From positions 372,001-436,000 of the forward strand of contig NZ_JAMDLI010000022.1 in the NCBI RefSeq assembly GCF_023721815.1: a stretch of DNA of 64,000 nt, given 5' to 3'. This DNA is from Pleomorphomonas sp. JP5 (GTDB lineage Bacteria; Pseudomonadota; Alphaproteobacteria; Rhizobiales; Pleomorphomonadaceae). Shown here piece after piece: positions 53,495 to 61,972 of this stretch (position 1 is its first letter; every line of letters begins with the position of its first letter). Below the pieces are notes generated by a model. That model was given only the letters and a program-made list of their open reading frames with translations. It was not told where the DNA came from and did no database searches. Made by a program: the position numbers and the translations under genes.

Positions 53495-54871
53495 ATGGTA
53501 ACAGATAACCATCAATTACTTTTCGCCGAAAGAGCCTTGCTGATTGATGGCTGGGCCGAAGACGTCGTCTTTGCCGTTGACGTCGACGGGCGGATCGTCT
53601 CGATCGAACGTCAGGCCGATGCGGGCGACGCCAAGCGGCTTGGCGGACCGGTCATCCCGGCGGTGGCCAATCTCCATTCGCACGCCTTCCAGCGCGCCAT
53701 GGCCGGACTGACGGACGTTGCAGGGCAGGGGGACGACAGCTTCTGGACCTGGCGCGAGGAAATGTACCGGCTGGTGTCACTGCTGACGCCCGATGACGTC
53801 GTGGCGATCGCGGCCAAACTGCAGATGGAGTTGCTGAAGGGCGGCTTCGGGCGCGTTGCCGAGTTCCACTACCTTCATCATGGTCCGGACGGTCGTCCCT
53901 ATGGCGAACCGGCCGACATGTCGCTGGCGATGCTGCGGGCCGCGGAACAATCCGGCATCGGGCTGACCCTGCTGCCGGTGTTCTATGCTCACTCGGACTT
54001 CGGCGGAGCGGCGCCGACTGCCGGCCAGCGCCGGTTCATTCACGACGTCGACGGCTTTCTGACGCTGCTGCATGGTCTTGTCGAGCCGTGTCGTGCGATC
54101 GGCGCGAGGCTCGGCCTTGCCTTTCATTCCCTGAGAGCCGTGACCGGCGACGAGATCGCGGCCATCATGAAGGCGGTGCCGGAACATGCGCCCATTCACA
54201 TCCATGTGGCCGAGCAGGAGGGAGAGGTGTCGGCTTCCCTTGCTCATTCGGGGCGACGCCCGGTCGAGCGGCTCTATGACATGGCCGATGTCGACGAGCG
54301 CTGGTGCCTGGTTCACGCGACCCACGTTACCGACGTCGAGATGGCAATGATTGCCGGCTCAGGCGCCGTCGTCGGTCTCTGCCCGACGACCGAGGCGGAT
54401 CTCGGTGACGGCATCTTTCCCGGCTCCGACTTCCTTTCCGTCGATGGGCGTTTCGGCATTGGCACGGACAGCCACGTCGCCACGTCGGTTGCCGACGAGT
54501 TGCGCTTACTTGAGTATGGGCAGCGGCTGCGTGAACGTCGTCGGAATCGAATGGCCGGGCGGCCGGGCGCGTCGGTTGGTCGTACGCTGTTCGATCGCGC
54601 GCTTGCCGGCGGCGCTCAGGCGGCGGGTGTCGCGGGGGACGGGCTTTCAGAGGGTGCGCCCGCAGATCTCGTGGTGTTGGACGACCGTTCGCCGTATCTG
54701 GCTTCGGTGGACGGCGACGCGATTCTCGATCGCTGGATTTTCGGTGGATTGGGGCCGGTCGTGCGCGACGTGATGATCGGAGGCCGCTGGCTGGTGGAGG
54801 ATGGCCGCCACCCCGAGGAGGAAAAGATCGACCGGGCATTCGGCGCGGCGCTCGCTCGCCTTAGGGCATGA
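53495..54871 (+). CDS. hutF: Formimidoylglutamate deiminase
   Basis: 458 residues, amidohydrolase superfamily. Metal site HSHAFQRAMAG (residues ~61-71), FHYLHH, IHIHVAEQEGEV, LVHATHV and a late GIGTDSHVATS. It deaminates N-formimidoyl-glutamate to N-formyl-glutamate and ammonia, the five-step hut branch. No hutG or hutI lies in this window. Start ATG 53495, downstream of the HutC palindrome. Confidence 0.92.
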   Translation: MVTDNHQLLFAERALLIDGWAEDVVFAVDVDGRIVSIERQADAGDAKRLGGPVIPAVANLHSHAFQRAMAGLTDVAGQGDDSFWTWREEMYRLVSLLTPDDVVAIAAKLQMELLKGGFGRVAEFHYLHHGPDGRPYGEPADMSLAMLRAAEQSGIGLTLLPVFYAHSDFGGAAPTAGQRRFIHDVDGFLTLLHGLVEPCRAIGARLGLAFHSLRAVTGDEIAAIMKAVPEHAPIHIHVAEQEGEVSASLAHSGRRPVERLYDMADVDERWCLVHATHVTDVEMAMIAGSGAVVGLCPTTEADLGDGIFPGSDFLSVDGRFGIGTDSHVATSVADELRLLEYGQRLRERRRNRMAGRPGASVGRTLFDRALAGGAQAAGVAGDGLSEGAPADLVVLDDRSPYLASVDGDAILDRWIFGGLGPVVRDVMIGGRWLVEDGRHPEEEKIDRAFGAALARLRA

Positions 54872-54949
54872 AAAGCCAGCCGGCATGCGGTAGATGTGAC
54901 GAGAGTACAGAAGAAGCCGGAGTGCTTCGCAAAACCAGAGGAGAACACC

Positions 54950-55786
54950 ATGAGTCTTCGCAGTCTTGTTGCCGCATCCACCTTGTTCGCCGTGCTGGCC
55001 GTGCCGGCATCGGCCAAGGACTGGACGGAAGTCACGATCGCGCTCGAGGGCGCCTATGCGCCCTGGAACCTGACCGACGCCAACGGCAAGATCGTCGGTT
55101 TCGAGCCCGACCTTACAGAGTATCTTTGTGCCCATGCCAAGTTGAAATGCACGCTGATCTCGCAGGACTGGGACGGCATGATCACCGCGCTCAATGCCGG
55201 CAAGTTCGACGTCATCATGGATGCGTTGTCGATCACTCCGGAGCGCAAGGAGGTGATCGATTTCACCGTTCCCTACGCCGCGACGCCCGCCGTCTTCGCC
55301 GCGCCCAAGGATAGCGACCTTGCCAACCTTGCGGGCACCGGTTCGGTGATCAAGCTCGCGGGCACCATGGATGGGGGCGATGCCGTCGAGACGCTCAAGA
55401 AGGCGTTGACCGGCAAGATCATCGGCATCCAGGCTTCGACGGTCTATGCCGGTTTCATCTACGACAACTTCAAGGACGTTGCCGAGATCAAGGAGTACAA
55501 GACCTCGGCCGAGCGCGATCTCGACCTCTCGGCTGGTCGCATCGATGCCGGCTTCGATGATGCCACTTACTTCCTGGGCGCCTTCGAGAGCGCCGACAAT
55601 GCCGATCTGGCCTTCACCGGCCCCGAAATCGCCGGTCCGATCTGGGGCGAGGGAGAAGGTCTCGGCATCCGCAAGTCCGATCCGGAGCTGAAGGCGCTGT
55701 TCGACGAGGCGATCAAGGCCGCCGTCGCCGACGGCACCGTGAAGAAGCTGTCGGAGAAGTGGTTGAAGGTCGACGTCACCCCCTGA
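54950..55786 (+). CDS. Histidine-type ABC transporter substrate-binding protein
   Basis: 278 residues, signal peptide (cleavage PASA-KD). SBP_bac_3: VTIALEGAYAPWNLTDANGK, GFEPDLTEYLCAHAKLKC, VIMDALSITPERKEVIDFTVPY, GEGEGLGIRKSDPELK. AGAGGAGA site before ATG 54950. Between hutF and hutH with two permeases and an ATPase, so histidine or urocanate is the likely ligand. Confidence 0.93.
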   Translation: MSLRSLVAASTLFAVLAVPASAKDWTEVTIALEGAYAPWNLTDANGKIVGFEPDLTEYLCAHAKLKCTLISQDWDGMITALNAGKFDVIMDALSITPERKEVIDFTVPYAATPAVFAAPKDSDLANLAGTGSVIKLAGTMDGGDAVETLKKALTGKIIGIQASTVYAGFIYDNFKDVAEIKEYKTSAERDLDLSAGRIDAGFDDATYFLGAFESADNADLAFTGPEIAGPIWGEGEGLGIRKSDPELKALFDEAIKAAVADGTVKKLSEKWLKVDVTP

Positions 55787-55797
55787 TGTGACAGGAA

Positions 55798-55846
55798 GCT
55801 CCCGGACTGGTGATGGCGGATACGATCCGCTAAAGGGTCCGGGAGC
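55798..55846 (+). terminator. Large two-part hairpin after the binding-protein gene
   Basis: A perfect 10-bp outer stem GCTCCCGGAC/GTCCGGGAGC encloses an inner stem GCGGAT/ATCCGC (55816-55830). It starts 11 bases after the stop, and there is no T-run. Probably stabilises the binding-protein mRNA or partly terminates ahead of the permeases. Confidence 0.65.
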
Positions 55847-55863
55847 GCCGACGGAGAGCCTTG

Positions 55864-56586
55864 ATGTCCTGGATTGACCTGATCGGCTTCGGTGAGCATG
55901 GCCGGGGCGCCATTCTCCTGTGGGCTACGGGCATGACGCTGGCCGTCACCGCCGCGTCGCTTGCAATCGGAGCGCTGCTCGGCGCCATCATTTCTGCGGC
56001 CAAACTGTCGGCGTCTCGCCCGGCGCGCTGGCTTGGCGATGCCTACACCACGGTGTTTCGGGGCGCGCCGGAACTTCTGATCATCTATCTCGTCTATTTC
56101 GGTGGTTCGCAGGCGGTCACCGCCATCGGGCAATGGCTCAACTACGAGGGATTCCTGGGGCTGCCCTCCTTTCTGGCTGGCGCCATTGCCGTGGGGTTGA
56201 TCTCCGGCGCCTATCAGGCGGAAGTCTATCGCGGCGCGTATCAGGCGGTCTCTCGGGGCGAACTCGACGCTGCTCGTTCGATCGGCATGGGGACGATGTT
56301 GCGCTTCCGTCGCATCTTGGCGCCGCAAATTCTTCGATTCTCGCTGCCGGGGCTCGGCAATGTCTGGCAGCTCAGTCTCAAGGACTCGACCCTGGTGTCG
56401 GTGACGGGCCTTGCCGAGCTGATGCGAACCTCCCAGATCGCCGCCGGCTCCACCAAGCAATACTTTCTGTTCTTCATCGTCGGTGGGGCGCTCTATCTCG
56501 TGCTGACGACGCTGTCCGACCGCGTCTTCGGTTTCGCCGAGCGACGCGTCGCCAGAAGCTTCCGCCACAGTCTCGGTCGGCGCTAG
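55864..56586 (+). CDS. Histidine-type ABC transporter permease
   Basis: 240 residues, HisQ-like. It has WATGMTLAVTAASLAIGALLG, VFRGAPELLIIYLVYFGGSQ, the EAA loop SRGELDAARSIGMGTMLRFRRILAPQIL, and LKDSTLVSVTGLAELMRTSQIAAGST. GGAGAG site; the upstream in-frame TTG is not needed. Part of the hut importer. Confidence 0.93.
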   Translation: MSWIDLIGFGEHGRGAILLWATGMTLAVTAASLAIGALLGAIISAAKLSASRPARWLGDAYTTVFRGAPELLIIYLVYFGGSQAVTAIGQWLNYEGFLGLPSFLAGAIAVGLISGAYQAEVYRGAYQAVSRGELDAARSIGMGTMLRFRRILAPQILRFSLPGLGNVWQLSLKDSTLVSVTGLAELMRTSQIAAGSTKQYFLFFIVGGALYLVLTTLSDRVFGFAERRVARSFRHSLGRR

Positions 56587-56599
56587 GGAGGAGGGCACC

Positions 56600-57337
56600 A
56601 TGAGTTTCGATGTCGCCTTTCTCCTCTCCACTTTCGTCAAGCTGGTCGCCGCGGTGCCGATGACGCTGGGGCTGTTCGCCTGTTCGGTCAGCCTGGGCGC
56701 GGTCTTCGCGCTGGGCATCACCTATTGCCGGGTTTCGGGAGGGCCGTTGCTGTCGGCCTTTGCCCGCGCCTACGTTTTCGTGTTTCGCGGCTCGCCGCTC
56801 CTCATCCAGATGTTCCTGATCTACTACGGTCTCGGGCAATTCCCCGCCGTTCGGCACAGCCTGTTCTGGCCGGTGCTGCGCGATCCATTCTCCTGCGCCG
56901 TGTTGGCGCTGGCGCTCTGCACCGCAGGCTACCAGGCGGAGATCATGCGCGGCGGCTTGCAGGCCGTGCCGTCTCGCGAGATCGAGGCTGGAAGGGCGGC
57001 CGGCATGTCCGGTCTTTTGCTGTTCCGGCGCATCATCGCACCGATCGCCGTCCGGCAGGCCCTGCCGGCCTACTCGACCGAGATCATCCTGATGGTGAAG
57101 TCGACGGCGCTCGCCAGCCTCGTCACCGTCTGGGAGGTAACCGGCACAGCTCAGCGCCTGATTTCACAGACCTATCGCACCATGGAGGTGTTCCTGGTTG
57201 CGACGCTGATCTATCTTCTGATCAACTTCATCATTGTCCGCCTGATGGCGCTCGTCGAATACCGACTGTCGCCGCACCTCAGGGAGCGGCCGGTTTCGGC
57301 CAGCGACGGCGGACGCCAAGGAGAGGTTCATGGCTGA
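56600..57337 (+). CDS. Histidine-type ABC transporter permease
   Basis: 245 residues, HisM-like: [20 protein letters not shown], the EAA loop [27 protein letters not shown] and [30 protein letters not shown] site. Its 3' end overlaps the ATPase start by 8 bases, so the two are tightly coupled. Confidence 0.93.
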   Translation: MSFDVAFLLSTFVKLVAAVPMTLGLFACSVSLGAVFALGITYCRVSGGPLLSAFARAYVFVFRGSPLLIQMFLIYYGLGQFPAVRHSLFWPVLRDPFSCAVLALALCTAGYQAEIMRGGLQAVPSREIEAGRAAGMSGLLLFRRIIAPIAVRQALPAYSTEIILMVKSTALASLVTVWEVTGTAQRLISQTYRTMEVFLVATLIYLLINFIIVRLMALVEYRLSPHLRERPVSASDGGRQGEVHG

Positions 57338-58109
57338 CGCTCCGGTACCGGCAATTTCGGTCCGCAACATTCACAAGTCCTTTGGCCAGCACGAGGTGTT
57401 GCGCGGCATTTCGCTCGACGCTCAGGATGGCGACGTGATCTCCATCCTTGGCGCTTCCGGGTCGGGCAAGAGCACGTTCCTGCGCTGCATCAACCTGCTT
57501 GAAACGCCCGATGAGGGCGAGATCACGGTTGCCGGCGAGACCATTGCCATGAAACGGAACCGTACGGGCTCTCTGATGCCGGCCGACCGCAAGCAGGTCG
57601 ACCGCATCAGGTCCGAGCTCGCCATGGTGTTCCAGAGCTTCAATCTCTGGTCCCACATGACGGTGCTTCAAAACCTAATCGAGGGGCCGGTACACGTCCT
57701 GAAGCGCCCCAAGGCGGAATGCATCGCCGAGGCGGAGGCTCTGCTGGAGAAGGTCGGTCTCGCCGAGCGACGGAATTATTACCCCGCCCATCTGTCCGGC
57801 GGCCAGCAGCAGCGTGCAGCCATCGCCCGGGCTCTGGCCATGCAGCCGAAGGCGCTGCTGTTCGACGAGCCGACCTCGGCGCTCGATCCGGAGCTCGTCG
57901 GCGAGGTGCTGAAGGTCATGCGCTCGCTCGCCGAAGAGGGGCGGACGATGCTGGTGGTGACCCACGAGATGGCCTTTGCCCGCAACGTCTCCGACCGGGT
58001 GATGTTCCTGCACGAGGGCGTCGTCGAAGCCGACGGTGCGCCCGAGGACATCTTCACCAACTCCGAGTCCGAACGCTTCCGGCAGTTTATCGGTAACTTC
58101 CAGGCCTGA
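57330..58109 (+). CDS. Histidine-type ABC transporter ATP-binding protein
   Basis: 259 residues, HisP/GlnQ class. Walker [10 protein letters not shown] (residues ~43-51), LSGGQQQR signature, Walker [15 protein letters not shown]-loop VTHEMAFA, and the family end FIGNFQA. It energises the two preceding permeases. As the only amino-acid-importer ATPase in the window, it might also serve the ATPase-less importer at 21445-25524. Confidence 0.94.
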   Translation: MADAPVPAISVRNIHKSFGQHEVLRGISLDAQDGDVISILGASGSGKSTFLRCINLLETPDEGEITVAGETIAMKRNRTGSLMPADRKQVDRIRSELAMVFQSFNLWSHMTVLQNLIEGPVHVLKRPKAECIAEAEALLEKVGLAERRNYYPAHLSGGQQQRAAIARALAMQPKALLFDEPTSALDPELVGEVLKVMRSLAEEGRTMLVVTHEMAFARNVSDRVMFLHEGVVEADGAPEDIFTNSESERFRQFIGNFQA

Positions 58110-58116
58110 GGGCGCC

Positions 58117-59598
58117 ATGACCGACATCGTCGTCGAAACCCATCTCGGCTGGCGCGACATCGCCGCCGTTGCCGAGGGCGCGCATCTTCGTCTGGGAGAG
58201 GCGGCGAAGCGACGCATTTCGGAAGCTCGCGCGATTGTCGAGGCAATCGTCGATCGCGGTATCCGGGCCTATGGCGTCAACACCGGCGTCGGGGCTCTTT
58301 GCGACGTGGTGGTGGATCGACCTTTGCAGCGGCAGCTGTCGCACAACATCCTCATGAGCCATGCCACTGGCATCGGTGCGCCGCTCGGGATCGTCGAGAC
58401 GCGCGCCATCATGGCGACCGCCGTAAGCAATTACTCGCTCGGCCACTCCGGCGTGAGACTTGAGGTGGTCGAGGCGTTGGCGGGGCTGCTCAACGCCGAC
58501 GTGACGCCGGTTGTGCCTGCCAAGGGGTCGGTCGGCTATCTCAGCCACATGGCGCATATCGCGTTGGTGCTCATTGGTTCCGGCCGGGCGCGCGTGGGGG
58601 AGAGGATCGTCACCGGTGCCGAGGCGCTGGTCGCCGCCGACCTTGCTCCACTCGAACTCGCGGCCAAGGAAGGCCTGTCGCTGGTCAATGGAATCCCTTG
58701 CGCCAGCGGTCTGGCGTCACTGGCCTTGAAGCGTGGCGAGCGGATACTGGAGTGGGCGGATGCCATCGCCGCCCTGACCATCGAGGCGCTGATGGGAAAT
58801 CCGGCGGCCTTCGATCCGGCCGCCCTGTCGCTCAGGGCATCGCCCTCTCTGCAATCCGTCGGTGCATGCCTGCGCGATCGGCTCGCCGGCAGCGGTATTG
58901 TCGCCGCCGGTGCCGGTCGCAAGACGCAGGATGCTCTTTCGTTGCGGGCCGTGCCGCATGTCCATGGGGCGGCGCGTGACGCATTCGCGGTGGTTGCCGA
59001 TGTCGTCGAGCGAGAGCTTGCGTCGGTATCGGACAATCCGGCCATCGTCGGTACGCCGGACATGCCGGGCGTGCATTCGGAGGCGCATGCGGTCGGAGCT
59101 GCCATGGGGCTGGCGCTCGACCAGTTGGCGATTGCCTTGGCCGAGGTCGCGGCGATGGCCGAGCGCCGCCTCGACCGGCTCGTCAATCCTCTGGTGAGTG
59201 GACTGCCGGCCTTCCTTGCCGCTGACAGCGGCGTCAACTCCGGTTTCATGATCGCCCAGTATGCGGCGGTGTCGCTTGTCAACGAGAACCGTCGCCTGTC
59301 GCTGCCCGCAAGCCTCGACGGCGGCATTACCTCCGCTTTGCAGGAGGACCATCTCAGCCATGCGACGCCGGCGTCCCTAAAGGCGCTTTCGGTGATCGAG
59401 AACGCAGAGGCCATCCTTGCCATCGAGCTTCTGACTGCCGGTCAGGCCCATGAGTTTCGCTCCGAAGGTCGGGCGGAGGGGACAGATCGCCTCTATCGCC
59501 AGCTTCGCGATGTCGTCGGTCCCTACAAGGACGACCGTCCGCTTGCCGACGATATGGCAAGGGCGGCCGATCTCATCCGGGCTGTGCTTCCGGACTGA
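58117..59598 (+). CDS. HutH-family ammonia-lyase homologue lacking the MIO triad
   Basis: 493 residues, whole-length match to the HAL/PAL family: Tyr52 in YGVNTGVG, LSHNILMSHATGIG, QDALSLRAVPHVHGAARD, SALQEDHLSHAT. But the cofactor motif GSVG-Ala-Ser-Gly-Asp-Leu-Ala-Pro is replaced: residues 137-147 read GSVGYLSHMAH, three residues shorter and with no Ala-Ser-Gly. The DNA here is in frame with no sign of error. Without MIO, ordinary histidine ammonia-lyase activity is doubtful; it may have another reaction or a regulatory role. GAGGG site; 7 bases after the importer ATPase gene. A canonical hutH may lie elsewhere. Confidence 0.88.
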   Translation: MTDIVVETHLGWRDIAAVAEGAHLRLGEAAKRRISEARAIVEAIVDRGIRAYGVNTGVGALCDVVVDRPLQRQLSHNILMSHATGIGAPLGIVETRAIMATAVSNYSLGHSGVRLEVVEALAGLLNADVTPVVPAKGSVGYLSHMAHIALVLIGSGRARVGERIVTGAEALVAADLAPLELAAKEGLSLVNGIPCASGLASLALKRGERILEWADAIAALTIEALMGNPAAFDPAALSLRASPSLQSVGACLRDRLAGSGIVAAGAGRKTQDALSLRAVPHVHGAARDAFAVVADVVERELASVSDNPAIVGTPDMPGVHSEAHAVGAAMGLALDQLAIALAEVAAMAERRLDRLVNPLVSGLPAFLAADSGVNSGFMIAQYAAVSLVNENRRLSLPASLDGGITSALQEDHLSHATPASLKALSVIENAEAILAIELLTAGQAHEFRSEGRAEGTDRLYRQLRDVVGPYKDDRPLADDMARAADLIRAVLPD

Positions 59599-59700
59599 GT
59601 GCCTGATTTCAGGGCGTATCAGCCGGCCAATGAAACCCAGTTCTCTTCGTGATTTGGTTTAGAAAACATACAGAATATATTGATATTGTTCATTTAATTG

Positions 59701-59800
59701 ATTTTTCTTAATGTTGTGAATCCGCTTGGTATCCAGGCTTCCTCATGCGTTGATTCATGGCGCCCCCGGAAGTGCCCCATTTTTCTTCATGTTGTGAATC
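59701..59800. repeat. 22-bp direct repeat, 78-bp period
   Basis: Copies at 59701-59722 and 59779-59800 differ at one base (ATTTTTCTT then A or C, then ATGTTGTGAATC). Flanking bases are unrelated, so this is not a simple duplication. It may be a pair of regulator sites ahead of the iron operon. Confidence 0.6.
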
Positions 59801-59831
59801 AACGGGCTGATCATCGGTGCAAGTACGCATA

Positions 59832-59850
59832 TTTGCGAGTGACTCGCAAA
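59832..59850. promoter_or_regulatory. Fur-family-type palindrome upstream of efeUOB
   Basis: TTTGCGAGT-G-ACTCGCAAA, 9-bp perfect arms around one base. The inner part TGCGAGT-G-ACTCGCA has the 7-1-7 form bound by Fur/Mur-type regulators. It is ~80 bases before the efeU start, a fitting place for iron-dependent repression. Confidence 0.6.
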
Positions 59851-59928
59851 AACACCGACCGTGCTATTGACAGGCGCACCCTAAATGTTGAAACCAGTAT
59901 TCATCTTATTGGTCTGCAGGAGGCTGGG

Positions 59929-60774
59929 GTGCTGGTGCCGTTTCTCATCATGTTGCGCGAGGGCATAGAAGCTGCGCTGGTGACCGGTATCATCGCGAGC
60001 TACCTCAAGCAGACGGGGCGCGGCGCTTTCCTGCCGGTGGTTTGGGTTGGTGTGCTGCTTGCCGTGGCGCTGTCGCTATTCGCTGGCGCAGCTTTGCAAC
60101 TGATGGCGGCCGAGTTTCCCCAGAAGGCACAGGAGCTGTTTGAGGCGATTGTCGGCTTCTTGGCGGTGATCGTCCTTGTCAGCATGGTGTTCTGGATGCG
60201 TCGAGCCGCTCGCTCGATCAAGGGCGAGTTGCACGGGGCAATCGACGCCGCCATGCAGGCGCCGAGGGGCGCAACATGGGCGCTGATCGGCATGACTTTC
60301 TTTGCCGTGGGACGCGAGGGGCTCGAGTCGGTGTTCTTTCTGCTCGCCGTCTTCCAACAGAGTCCGGGCGCCTCGGCGCCGGTTGGTGCGCTCCTTGGCC
60401 TCCTGCTCGCCGTCGTACTGGGCTACGCGCTTTATCGTGGTGGAATTCGCCTCGATCTCAGGCGTTTCTTCCGCTGGACCGGTGTCTTCATTCTGGTGGT
60501 CGCTGCAGGGCTGGCTGCGGCCAGTTTGCGCAGCCTGCACGAGGCTGGTGTCTGGAACCTTCTCCAGGAGCGCGTCTACGATCTGTCCGACACGCTGCCG
60601 GTATCGAGCGTTCTCGGTACTGTTCTGTCCGGTGTGTTCAACTACCAGGAAGCACCGACGCTCGGTGAGGTGGGGCTCTATGTCGTGCTCCTCGCCGTGA
60701 CGCTGGTGTTGTTCCTGAAGCCCGCGCGGCCGGCCTTTCTCGGGTCGGCGGTCTCCGGGGCCGAAAAGGGGTAA
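59929..60774 (+). CDS. efeU: Iron permease EfeU (FTR1 family)
   Basis: 281 residues, seven predicted membrane helices. Two REGxE iron-transport motifs are visible: R10-E-G-I-E14 in MLREGIEAAL and R129-E-G-L-E133 in GREGLESVFF. Ferrous or ferric iron channel of the EfeUOB system in the inner membrane. I start at GTG 59929, which has AGGAGG 6 bases before it and gives the normal N-terminus (VLVPFLIMLREG); an upstream frame to 59698 has no support. Confidence 0.9.
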   Translation: MLVPFLIMLREGIEAALVTGIIASYLKQTGRGAFLPVVWVGVLLAVALSLFAGAALQLMAAEFPQKAQELFEAIVGFLAVIVLVSMVFWMRRAARSIKGELHGAIDAAMQAPRGATWALIGMTFFAVGREGLESVFFLLAVFQQSPGASAPVGALLGLLLAVVLGYALYRGGIRLDLRRFFRWTGVFILVVAAGLAAASLRSLHEAGVWNLLQERVYDLSDTLPVSSVLGTVLSGVFNYQEAPTLGEVGLYVVLLAVTLVLFLKPARPAFLGSAVSGAEKG

Positions 60775-60776
60775 GA

Positions 60777-61967
60777 ATGTCTCCGCCTGATCCGCAACGC
60801 GTCGGCGTTCCGTCGTCGCGACTGATGACTGTTGCCCTTTTGGGGGCGGGTGTGTTGGCGCTGGCCGGTGGTGGCGCTTTCTATCTGGCGTCGCAAAAGG
60901 CCCTGCGCCCCGTTGAGGCGGGCCTCATTCCTGTTCGCGTCGGCGACAAGAGTTGCGAGCCGATGGACCTGACGGTTCCGGCCGGACGCACGGTCTTCGA
61001 GATCGAGAATGCGTCGAACCGGCCGATCGAGTGGGAAATTCTCGACGGCGTCATGGTGGTCGAGGAACGCGAGAACATTGCCCCCGGCTTCCGGTCGCAG
61101 CTCGCCGCGCGACTGAAGCCCGGCGTTTACGACATCACCTGCGGTCTTCTGTCGAATCCGCGCGGCAAGCTGACGGTGACCGCTTCGGCTCACTCGGAAG
61201 CCGAACGGGCAAAGCCACCGCTCAAGGCGTTCATCGGCCCGTTGTCGGAGTACAAGGTCTACCTGACGCTTCAGGCCGGACAGTTGATCCAGGGAGCGAA
61301 GGCGCTTTCGAGTGCCATCGAGTCCGGTGACATTCAGGCGGCAAGGTCGGCTTATGCCAAGGCAAGGACTGCCTATCGTCACGTCGAGGCGGTGAGCGGG
61401 CGCTTTGCCGATCTGGAGAATGCCATCGATCCCGTGGCAGCCTATCTGGCTCTCCGCGAAGAGGACCCGGCATTTACTGGGTTTCACCGCATCGAGCTCG
61501 GTCTCTGGCGGAACAGCTCGGTCGCCGATCTCAGCCCCGTAGCGGAGAAGCTGATCGTCGACGTGGAGGCGCTCCGGGATCGTCTGAAGACGGTGAGGTT
61601 CGAACCCGCCGACCTGACAGGCTATGCGTCGCGCGAGGCGCGGCGGCTTGCCGAGGGGGCGGTTGTCTCCGGTGACAGTCTCTACGCCGGCGACGACATC
61701 GCCGAGTTCGCCGCTGCGGTCGACGGGCTCGAGAAGCCGGTGTCGCTGCTGTTGCCACTTGCAAGCGAGGCATCCCCCGACGTCGCCAAGGCTGTGACGG
61801 ATGCGTTCGCCGCAGCGCGGGCCGAACTCGGCAAACTCGCCGGATCGGGCGCTGTGCCGGTCGCCTATACGGAGGTGTCGCCTGAAGCCCGCAAGGGGCT
61901 GGCCTCCACCTTCGTTGCCATTGCCGATGCTATCGACCGGATCAATCCGGCTCTTGGTCTGGAGTAA
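60777..61967 (+). CDS. efeO: EfeO, periplasmic iron-uptake protein
   Basis: 396 residues. N-terminal membrane anchor or signal (LMTVALLGAGVLALAGGGAFYLA), a cupredoxin-like domain (~50-145, with Cys in DKSCEPMDLTVPAG and DITCGLLSNP), then a peptidase M75/imelysin domain with the HxxE motif in FHRIELGLW. It binds iron or heme for EfeU. Starts 2 bases after the efeU stop with an AAGGGG site. Confidence 0.9.
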   Translation: MSPPDPQRVGVPSSRLMTVALLGAGVLALAGGGAFYLASQKALRPVEAGLIPVRVGDKSCEPMDLTVPAGRTVFEIENASNRPIEWEILDGVMVVEERENIAPGFRSQLAARLKPGVYDITCGLLSNPRGKLTVTASAHSEAERAKPPLKAFIGPLSEYKVYLTLQAGQLIQGAKALSSAIESGDIQAARSAYAKARTAYRHVEAVSGRFADLENAIDPVAAYLALREEDPAFTGFHRIELGLWRNSSVADLSPVAEKLIVDVEALRDRLKTVRFEPADLTGYASREARRLAEGAVVSGDSLYAGDDIAEFAAAVDGLEKPVSLLLPLASEASPDVAKAVTDAFAAARAELGKLAGSGAVPVAYTEVSPEARKGLASTFVAIADAIDRINPALGLE

Positions 61968-61972
61968 CCAGC

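Larger units (their letters stand above)
59599..59928. other. AT-rich control region upstream of efeU
   Basis: 330 bases, distinctly AT-rich from 59655 to 59725. It holds a near-perfect 22-bp direct repeat (59701-59722 and 59779-59800), a Fur-type palindrome (59832-59850), and a TTTAGAA half-site (59658) that resembles part of an Irr box. An open frame through it is not coding: it lacks a ribosome site and a credible N-terminus. Confidence 0.55.

Noticed and set aside
59698-59928. N-terminal extension of EfeU
   Set aside because: It covers the repeats and Fur-type palindrome, lacks a ribosome site, and the GTG at 59929 with AGGAGG gives the normal EfeU start.
61595-61640. GGTTCGAACCC resembling a tRNA T-loop
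   Set aside because: It is inside the efeO reading frame and no acceptor or anticodon arms surround it.
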